Source: Ghiorsea sp.
Lineage (GTDB): Bacteria; Pseudomonadota; Zetaproteobacteria; Mariprofundales; Mariprofundaceae
Length of the DNA stretch: 5,953 nt
Direction of reading: 5' to 3'
Assembly: GCA_027053695.1 (NCBI GenBank)
Contig: JALUHL010000012.1
Location: 1-5,953 of the forward strand
Positions 1-4,862 of this stretch are shown here, in pieces; position 1 is the stretch's first letter; each line of letters starts with the position of its first letter. The notes under the pieces are model-generated. The model ran no database searches. It was not told where the DNA came from and saw only the letters and a program-made list of their open reading frames with translations. The position numbers and the translations under genes were made by a program.

Positions 1-453
1 TTTGATATCCGCCGTAATGTGCAAAGTGGAACAGGAACAGACACAAGAAACGTACGTTATATCAATAACATGACTGCAAACTGGCAAAGTTATGATGCAT
101 GGCGTTTGCGCTTTAACCACGGTATTAAGTTAACGGATGAAAGCATTGGTGCAAGTTCTTGGTCGGGTTTAACTGATTTGGTTGGTATGCAATTTATCTA
201 TGACTTTAATGAAGATTGGGATTTAACATTACAGGCTGCGGCATTGCGTGTTCGCCACCTCAATAATTACCAACCCAATGCGGGTGTGGCGCTAGGTTTC
301 AATGTGTTTGATAACTTCTGGCTAAGTGTGGGATACAACTTTGTTGGCTTCTATGACCAAGATTTCACAGCAGCTGAGTATGCAAGAAAAGGCGTGTACA
401 TGCGCTTCCGTTTCAAGTTTGACCAAAATAGTCTTGAGGATATGCTAAAATAA
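1..453 (+). CDS. C-terminal part of an outer-membrane beta-barrel protein (5' end outside window)
   Basis: The frame is open from the first base of the window to the TAA at 451-453, giving 150 residues. The GTG at 19 is an internal valine codon and not a plausible start, because the same frame and the same barrel pattern continue upstream of it. The sequence alternates polar and hydrophobic or aromatic residues in short blocks (for example around LTLQAAALRVRHL and FWLSVGYNFVGFY), separated by Asn/Asp/Gly-rich turns. It ends in a strand, VYMRFRFKF, which resembles a C-terminal barrel strand recognised by the BAM machinery, followed by an 11-residue tail. The segment therefore probably sits in the outer membrane. 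From memory this kind of ending occurs at the C terminus of large surface or repeat proteins in proteobacteria, but the N-terminal domains are not visible and no substrate or exact family can be named. It is a fragment only because of the window edge; no damage is seen. Confidence 0.7.
   Translation, partial: FDIRRNVQSGTGTDTRNVRYINNMTANWQSYDAWRLRFNHGIKLTDESIGASSWSGLTDLVGMQFIYDFNEDWDLTLQAAALRVRHLNNYQPNAGVALGFNVFDNFWLSVGYNFVGFYDQDFTAAEYARKGVYMRFRFKFDQNSLEDMLK
419..446 (+). promoter_or_regulatory. Possible sigma70-type promoter for the cyclic-nucleotide-binding gene
   Basis: TTGACC at 419-424 (5 of 6 to the -35 consensus), a 16-base spacer and TATGCT at 441-446 (4 of 6 to the -10 consensus) lie at the end of the upstream coding region. 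They would start transcription about 38 bases before the ATG at 491. The -10 hexamer falls inside the nested inverted repeat at 433-478. Promoter-like matches are common in AT-rich coding DNA, and co-transcription from the upstream gene is equally possible. Confidence 0.3.
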
Positions 454-478
454 GCATAATCTTGTTTTTATCCTCAAG
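433..478 (+). repeat. Nested inverted repeat at a gene junction; possible mRNA stem-loop or weak terminator
   Basis: CTTGAGGATA at 433-442 is the exact reverse complement of TATCCTCAAG at 469-478. Inside it, TATGCT (441-446) and AGCATA (453-458) form a 6-bp stem with loop AAAATA; the two bases TA at 441-442 are shared, so both stems fit together if the outer one is 8 bp. The stop codon of the upstream gene (451-453) lies in the structure, and the Shine-Dalgarno of the next gene begins 2 bases after the outer arm. The inner hairpin is followed by a T-rich run (462-469), as in a weak intrinsic terminator. A protein-binding palindrome is the alternative reading. Confidence 0.55.
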
Positions 479-490
479 TGGAGGGGTGCA

Positions 491-1372
491 ATGGCAAAGA
501 TTAATGATGATGGTTTTTTAGAGCTTTCAGGTGTTCATAGTGAATCAACGAAAGAGGTCTTAAACGGCGAAAAATTTCCTATTTTGTCAGGGTTGACCCC
601 ACTAAGTTTGCGCGTGCTAAATCAGGCTTCGCATATCATACATGTGGCTCAAGGTGTTGAAATGATGAAAGCTGGAGACACGCCACATAATCTTTATTTT
701 ATTCATAAAGGTTCAGTTAAGATTGCCAAAGAGAGTCATGGCAAAATCAAAGTGATTGGTAAGTTGATTGCGGGCAATTTTTATGGTGAATATGGCGCGC
801 TTCGCGGAAAAGCACGTTTTGCTTCGGTTTATACGGCAGAGCCATCCGAGATTGTTCGTGTGGATTTAAATGCTGTGCAGCAAGTGTTTGATGCTGATGA
901 TGCATTTAAGCAACGTTTTTATCAGGTGATGCATGAGCGTCTTCTTAACAGTTTTCTGGTTAGCCACCCTGTATTTAAGCAATCATCCTCCGAAGCTAGG
1001 GATATGATGGCCAAGCATCTTCATATATTAGAACTTGAACGCGATGAGATACTTTTTAAGGATGGAAGTGATGCAGCAAATTATTATCTTATTGTATCAG
1101 GAGAAGCAGAAATTACAGTGATGTTGAATGATGTGCCTACTGTGTTGGAAGTGAGGCGTGAAAATAGTGTGTTAGGCGAGGCCCGTAAAGGAGATGGTAA
1201 AAAATATGCTTATGGAGTTTATGCTGCAAACAGTTTGGATTTGTTAAAACTGGATGCAGAGACTCTACAAGTGATTCAAAAAGCAGACCCAAAAGCGATA
1301 TCCTTGCTCAATCAAATGATCAAGCACTCCGCTCAGAAAACAGCATTGATGATGAAAAAGGTATTGGGTTAG
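491..1372 (+). CDS. Tandem cyclic-nucleotide-binding-domain protein, no effector domain
   Basis: This is a 293-residue soluble protein starting at ATG 491, with a strong Shine-Dalgarno (GGAGGGG, 481-487) just upstream. There are two cupin-like cyclic-nucleotide-binding domains. Domain 1 (about residues 28-150) has GDTPHNLYFIHKGSVKI followed by the phosphate-binding cassette GEYGALRGKARFASV at 99-113. Glu100 and Arg109 have the same spacing as in the PKA regulatory-subunit cassette, so ligand binding is plausible. Domain 2 (about 158-285) keeps the fold pattern (NYYLIVSGEAEI) and Gly-Glu at 229-230, but Tyr239 stands where the phosphate-binding Arg would be, so it is probably degenerate. Unlike Crp/Fnr regulators it has no C-terminal helix-turn-helix, and no kinase, GGDEF, channel or protease domain is attached. 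Its role is unknown; an adaptor or sensor acting through a partner is an inference. It follows the outer-membrane gene by 37 bases and converges on recO. Confidence 0.85.
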   Translation: MAKINDDGFLELSGVHSESTKEVLNGEKFPILSGLTPLSLRVLNQASHIIHVAQGVEMMKAGDTPHNLYFIHKGSVKIAKESHGKIKVIGKLIAGNFYGEYGALRGKARFASVYTAEPSEIVRVDLNAVQQVFDADDAFKQRFYQVMHERLLNSFLVSHPVFKQSSSEARDMMAKHLHILELERDEILFKDGSDAANYYLIVSGEAEITVMLNDVPTVLEVRRENSVLGEARKGDGKKYAYGVYAANSLDLLKLDAETLQVIQKADPKAISLLNQMIKHSAQKTALMMKKVLG

Positions 1373-1382
1373 GCCTTAAAAC

Positions 1383-2045
1383 TTAATGGTGTGATGCAAT
1401 CGATTCGTCAATAATATGCTGCCAAATACTCAGATAGTTTTGGCTTAATGTGATGTGTTTTCCCTCTAAAAGGTTTAGCATAGATTTGCGATAACCCGAG
1501 TTAAGCTCTAAGCCACGCCCACTAGCACACTTTGAACACAGCGAGTTCGCGCTCAGCCAATACATATGCTCATCAAGGCTAACTTCAGATGCGCAATGCC
1601 AACAATGTATGAAATCACCTACTAAACCAGCACTGGATAGCATATTCCAAATGGCAGAGGGTAACCCTAGCGTTTCCTCTTGTTGGGATAGTATAGTGAA
1701 AGCTTGATGAAGCTCCGCGTAACCATGCTCCACACCATCAGGGAATAAAACATTGGCATTCGATAATAAGCTTTGCCCAGCAAGCATTTTTCTCTCATCC
1801 ACAAGCGGCTGCAAACGTTGCACTTCAAGCAATGTACCCATGCTTCCAGTGCGTGGGGTTTTCCAACGAATTTGTAATTGATGTAGGGGCATAAGCCCAG
1901 CCCGAAAGGGGCTTTTGGTTCGCCTAGCACCACGCACCATCAAGCTGATGCGCCCATGGCTTTGAGTGAGGCAATGGATGATTAAGGATGAATCACTGTA
2001 AGGAATGGTGCGCAATAATAATACGTTATCCCTTTGCTCAGACAT
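1383..2045 (-). CDS. recO: DNA repair protein RecO
   Basis: RecO is a cytoplasmic mediator of the RecFOR recombination pathway. It binds SSB and single-stranded DNA, anneals complementary strands and, with RecR, loads RecA. The 220-residue product is slightly shorter than E. coli RecO (242). The N-terminal OB-fold region (about residues 1-80) shows the family pattern: VLLLRTIPYSDSSLIIHCLT, then HGRISLMVRGARRTKSPFRAGL, with the basic patch expected for DNA contact. The middle and C-terminal part is helical and carries a four-cysteine zinc site, Cys148-x2-Cys151 and Cys170-x2-Cys173, present in many RecO proteins but absent from E. coli RecO. The start ATG at 2045 lies 6 bases after the era stop. 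No good Shine-Dalgarno is seen, and a small hairpin (2046-2060) abuts the start, so translation is probably coupled to era. The era-recO order is common in proteobacteria. Confidence 0.95.
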   Translation of the reverse strand: MSEQRDNVLLLRTIPYSDSSLIIHCLTQSHGRISLMVRGARRTKSPFRAGLMPLHQLQIRWKTPRTGSMGTLLEVQRLQPLVDERKMLAGQSLLSNANVLFPDGVEHGYAELHQAFTILSQQEETLGLPSAIWNMLSSAGLVGDFIHCWHCASEVSLDEHMYWLSANSLCSKCASGRGLELNSGYRKSMLNLLEGKHITLSQNYLSIWQHIIDESIASHH

Positions 2046-2060
2046 GGCTTTTTATAAGCC
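2046..2060 (-). promoter_or_regulatory. Small hairpin between era and recO containing the era stop
   Basis: Read on the minus strand, GGCTT-ATAAA-AAGCC is a perfect 5-bp stem with a 5-base loop ending directly before the recO ATG. The era stop TAA (2054-2052) is in the loop. A ribosome finishing era would open this stem, which suits translational coupling of recO. Five base pairs can arise by chance. Confidence 0.35.
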
Positions 2061-2996
2061 TAAGTCTTGCAGTATGCCGGGTTTATTAAACCAATCCTTT
2101 TGTACCTTAACCCACAGCTTTAAGTTCACTTTGCACCCTAAAAGCTCTTCAAGACCTTGGCGTGTTTTGATGCCGATATGCTTCATCAGTTCGCCGCGCT
2201 TACCAATCAACATCGGTTTATGACGCTCACTGCCCACTAGAATCACCGCTGCAATCTCAATCTTATCACCCAAATCAACAAATTCTTCAATATCCACAGC
2301 GGTTTGAAAGGGGATTTCTTGGTACATACTTAAAAAGACTTGCTCACGCACATATTCAGCCGCCATTTGTTTTTGGCTTTGGTCGGTAAACCATTCGGGG
2401 TCATACATAGGTTGCGCTTGGGGCAAGTGTTTGCTGATTTCTTGAACCAAAGATTGAACTTGCGATCCCTTTTTTGCAGAAATAGGCACATATGCTACAG
2501 CATCAGGGTCTAGCTGCTGAATTTCTTGAAGCCGAGGCAATAAGCGGTCTTTATTGGACTGGTCAATTTTGTTAATCACATGAATACGCGGTTTATCCAA
2601 CCTACCATCAGCAAAGCGCTCAATCAAAGCCATGCTTCCTCTATCCAAAGGTTTAGAGCCATCTTGCATGATGCACAACACATCAGCTTCTTCAGCAGCA
2701 GCATAGGCAACCTTGACCATATTTCGGTTAAGTTGCTGCGAGCCTTTATGAATGCCCGGTGTATCCACAAATACGATTTGTTGGTTTTCATCGCTATGAA
2801 TACCAAGGATTCTATGGCGTGTGGTTTGCGGTTTGGGCGTTACAATAGCGACTTTGTTACCAATAATTTTGTTCATCAAGGTTGATTTTCCAACATTGGG
2901 GCGGCCAAGCAAAGCTACAGAACCACATTTATAATCGGGGTTATCGGTGTTAAACGATTGCACCTCATGAATCATGTCTTCCAATGATTTAGTCAT
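2052..2996 (-). CDS. era: GTPase Era (ribosome maturation)
   Basis: Era is an essential GTPase that binds the 3' end of 16S rRNA and assists 30S subunit assembly, acting in the cytoplasm and at the inner membrane. All GTP-binding motifs are present: G1 GRPNVGKS (31-38), the G2 region PQTTRHRI (56-63), G3 DTPG (78-81), G4 NKID (142-145) and G5 SAK (173-175). The C-terminal KH RNA-binding domain (about 225-305) has the GxxG loop GKRG at 265-268 and the typical end LKLWVKV. The product is 314 residues against 301 in E. coli; the excess is mainly an N-terminal extension of about 16 residues before G1. The ATG at 2996 is supported by the Shine-Dalgarno GGCGGAG (3012-3006), 9 bases upstream; Met8 is a less favoured alternative start. 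The gene overlaps the end of prfB by 8 bases (2989-2996), so coupling with prfB is likely. No rnc gene lies upstream of it as in many proteobacteria. Confidence 0.98.
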   Translation of the reverse strand: MTKSLEDMIHEVQSFNTDNPDYKCGSVALLGRPNVGKSTLMNKIIGNKVAIVTPKPQTTRHRILGIHSDENQQIVFVDTPGIHKGSQQLNRNMVKVAYAAAEEADVLCIMQDGSKPLDRGSMALIERFADGRLDKPRIHVINKIDQSNKDRLLPRLQEIQQLDPDAVAYVPISAKKGSQVQSLVQEISKHLPQAQPMYDPEWFTDQSQKQMAAEYVREQVFLSMYQEIPFQTAVDIEEFVDLGDKIEIAAVILVGSERHKPMLIGKRGELMKHIGIKTRQGLEELLGCKVNLKLWVKVQKDWFNKPGILQDLGL

Positions 2997-4120
2997 CGTC
3001 GTTTACTCCGCCTTTATTGATGCCCATGAGTTTTGCTGCGATAAAGTCGTCAATATCACCATCCAAAAAGTTTTGGGTGTTGCTGGTTTCCATACCTGTG
3101 CGCAAATCTTTGATGCGTGAAGCATCTAACACATACGAGCGAATTTGATGACCCCAACCAATATCACTCTTGGTATCTTCCAAGCCTTGCTTTTCGGCTT
3201 GTTGTTTCTCAATTTCAAGTTCATACAACCGCGCCTTGAGCATCTTCCAGCAATGGTCACGGTTTTTATGCTGCGACCTATCGCTTTGGCATTGCACCAC
3301 CACACCTGATGGTTCATGGGTCATGCGCACGGCAGAATCTGTTTTGTTGATATGCTGTCCGCCAGAGCCTGATGCGCGGTAAGTATCAATGCGTACATCA
3401 GCAGGGTTAATTTCAATATCAATATCTCTATCAATATCAGGAAATGCGAATACAGATGCAAATGAAGTGTGTCTGCGATTCCCTGAATCAAAAGGTGACT
3501 TGCGCACCAGTCGATGTACGCCAATTTCAGCTTTGAGGAAGCCATAGGCATATTCGCCTTTAATGGATACAGTGGCTGATTTGATGCCTGCTTCTTCGCC
3601 TGCGGTACATTCGATTAACTCTGTTTTAAAGCCTTTTCGCTCAGCCCAACGCAAATACATGCGCAATAGCATTTCTGCCCAATCTTGAGCTTCTGTGCCG
3701 CCAGAGCCTGCATTGATATCCAAGAATGCGGATTCCGCATCGGTTTCCCCACCCAGCATTTGTGCCAATTCAAAGGCCTCAATATCTTTTTGCACTTGGT
3801 CAATCTCGGTCACCGCTTCAAGCTTAGAATCTTGATCGTTTTCTTCCATGCCCATTTCAAAAAGCATAGATGCTTCTTCCAGCGTATTTAATGTTTTATT
3901 AAAACCATTGATGGTGCGTTCTAGCGCATTTTTTTGCTGCATGATTTTTTGCGCTGCATCAGGATTATCCCAAAGGGTAGGGTCTTCAGTTCTCGCGTCT
4001 AATTCTTTTAATTCCTCAACCTTGTTATCAAGGTCAAAGCGACCTCCGCAGCGAATCTAATCGGCTGCTATAATCTTCGGCTCGGGTTCTAAAACCCGAA
4101 ATTAAATCTTCATCGCTCAT
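2989..4120 (-). CDS. prfB: Peptide chain release factor 2, expressed by programmed +1 frameshift
   Basis: RF2 recognises UGA and UAA in the ribosomal A site and triggers hydrolysis of peptidyl-tRNA. The coding sequence is two pieces, 4120-4037 (28 codons) and 4035-2989 (348 codons plus TAA). One T at 4036 is skipped, giving 376 residues (E. coli 365). The start ATG at 4120-4118 has GGAG 6 bases upstream. The leader ends RRSL before an in-frame TGA (4036-4034); after the shift the protein reads DLDNKVEELKELDARTEDP, matching the usual RF2 N-terminal domain. Numbered on the full product, the stop-codon recognition motif SPF is at 208-210 and the catalytic GGQ at 253-255. The residue matching E. 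coli position 246 is Ala (in YRASGSGGQ), the common form. Starting the gene at ATG 3942 would give only 317 residues and remove much of domain 1. It is first in a prfB-era-recO unit, with its end overlapping era. RF2 regulates itself, because low RF2 favours the shift. Confidence 0.96.
4033..4048 (-). promoter_or_regulatory. prfB: prfB programmed +1 frameshift site with internal Shine-Dalgarno
   Basis: On the minus strand the sequence reads CGGAGG-TCG-CTT-TGA-C. In the leader frame the codons are CGG AGG TCG CTT TGA. CTT (4039-4037) is the slippery codon and TGA (4036-4034) the slow stop; the ribosome slips one base and reads GAC. The SD-like GGAGG (4047-4043) lies 3 bases before CTT, the same spacing as AGGGGG-TAT-CTT-TGA-C in E. 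coli prfB. Both flanking frames give RF2-like protein only if the shift occurs, so this is a working recoding site and not a sequencing error. Confidence 0.96.
4082..4099 (-). promoter_or_regulatory. Hairpin in the prfB leader, upstream of the frameshift site
   Basis: On the minus strand TCGGGTT-TTAG-AACCCGA forms a perfect 7-bp stem with a 4-base loop within leader codons 8-14. It begins about 20 bases after the start codon and ends about 42 bases before the slippery CTT. No T-run follows on either strand, so it is not an intrinsic terminator. It could affect ribosome loading or spacing on the leader, but no role is established for such a hairpin in prfB recoding. Confidence 0.5.
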
Positions 4121-4199
4121 CAACTACTCCAAAGCTTTTTCAAAGGTCAGCAAAGCTACTATGGGAAAGCTTGAAAGCAATATGTGCGCTGTATCATAT

Positions 4200-4228
4200 T
4201 TGGCAGGGCGATGAACTGTTGCTATACT
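4200..4228 (+). promoter_or_regulatory. Sigma70-type promoter for lemA and the M48 protease
   Basis: TTGGCA (4200-4205), a 17-base spacer and TATACT (4223-4228) match the -35 and -10 consensus at 5 of 6 positions each with ideal spacing. The predicted transcript start is near 4235, which leaves a leader of about 19 bases before the ATG at 4254. Confidence 0.7.
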
Positions 4229-4241
4229 CTTTGTTGCATGC

Positions 4242-4247
4242 AGGGAG
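4242..4247 (+). promoter_or_regulatory. Ribosome binding site of lemA
   Basis: AGGGAG is 6 bases before the ATG at 4254 and, together with the promoter just upstream, fixes that codon as the start. Confidence 0.75.
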
Positions 4248-4253
4248 AATACG

Positions 4254-4850
4254 ATGACTTTAGGTAACGTTTTGTTAATCATTTTGGGTGGTTTTGTATT
4301 ACTGATTATTTGGTTTGTTGTGATGTATAACAGGCTGGTCACACTGCGCAATCAATTCAAAAATGGTTTCTCTCAAATTGATGTGCAGCTTAATCGCCGC
4401 TATGATTTAATCCCAAACCTTGTTGAAGCTGCCAAAGCTTATTTAAGCCATGAACGAGAGACTTTGGATGCTGTCATCAGTGCAAGAAATGCAGCAGCTT
4501 CTGCTATGAAAGCTGCTAAGCGCGACCCTTCCAATGCCAAAGCCATGCAATCGCTTGTCGCCACAGAGTCTGCGCTTGGTGGCGCAATGCTAAACTTTAA
4601 TGCACTTACGGAGGCATACCCAGAGCTTAAAGCCAATGAAACCATTGCCCAGCTTCAAGAAGAGCTTACATCTACAGAAAACCGCGTTGCTTTTGCAAGG
4701 CAGCGTTATAATGATGATGTGATGACATACAATACGCAACGCCAACTGTTTCCCGATGTGTTGATTGCCAATTTGTTTCGTTTTGATGAAGCCGTTTATT
4801 TTGAGCTGACTGACCCTGAGCAAGCCAAACCTGTGCGAGTGCAATTCTAA
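4254..4850 (+). CDS. lemA: LemA family membrane protein
   Basis: The 198-residue protein has the usual LemA length and plan. One N-terminal transmembrane helix (about residues 5-24, no cleavage site apparent) is followed by a long helical domain. Family signatures are YNRLVTLRNQFKNGFSQID (25-43), then VQLNRRYDLIPNLVEAAKAY (44-63) with the HE at 66-67, and in the last helix RYNDDVMTYN (151-160) before a Pro at 167 and the hydrophobic C-terminal stretch. LemA proteins are small membrane-anchored helical proteins whose biochemical role is poorly known; they are often encoded beside proteases or TPM-domain proteins. Here the partner is the M48 metalloprotease that starts 12 bases after the lemA stop. 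A joint job at the membrane, such as an adaptor or substrate handling, is inference from this linkage. The name refers to the Listeria antigen family, not to the unrelated Pseudomonas sensor kinase gene also once called lemA. Confidence 0.96.
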   Translation: MTLGNVLLIILGGFVLLIIWFVVMYNRLVTLRNQFKNGFSQIDVQLNRRYDLIPNLVEAAKAYLSHERETLDAVISARNAAASAMKAAKRDPSNAKAMQSLVATESALGGAMLNFNALTEAYPELKANETIAQLQEELTSTENRVAFARQRYNDDVMTYNTQRQLFPDVLIANLFRFDEAVYFELTDPEQAKPVRVQF

Positions 4851-4862
4851 TCATTTAGTCCC

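Larger units (their letters stand above)
4121..4253. other. Divergent intergenic region between prfB and lemA
   Basis: These 133 bases separate the two oppositely transcribed units. The lemA side has a clear promoter and Shine-Dalgarno. On the prfB side I see the Shine-Dalgarno GGAG (4130-4127) and a possible -10 TATGAT (4198-4193), but no acceptable -35 at the right distance, so the prfB promoter is not located. That -10 would sit next to the lemA -35, so the two promoters could interfere. AAAGCTT recurs at 4131-4137 and 4165-4171 without a clear function. Confidence 0.6.

Noticed and set aside
1371..1382. AGGCCT palindrome near the convergent stops as a bidirectional terminator
   Set aside because: It is only 6 bp with no loop and no clear T-run on either side.
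2005..2223. Plus-strand open frame across the era-recO junction
   Set aside because: It is antisense to two well-supported genes, with no Shine-Dalgarno and no recognisable protein pattern.
2989..3942. prfB as a complete 317-residue gene starting at ATG 3942
   Set aside because: The frame upstream of 3942 encodes conserved RF2 sequence back to the frameshift site, so this start truncates the protein.
4034..4036. In-frame TGA in the prfB leader as a nonsense mutation or sequencing error (pseudogene)
   Set aside because: The slippery CTT, the internal Shine-Dalgarno and their exact spacing are the known programmed recoding signal.
3848..4060. Plus-strand open frame opposite the prfB start region
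   Set aside because: It is a shadow of the prfB coding sequence; its Ser-rich composition follows from the opposite strand.
4124..4351. Minus-strand open frame covering the prfB-lemA intergenic region
   Set aside because: It is antisense to the start of lemA, overlaps the lemA promoter and shows no domain pattern.
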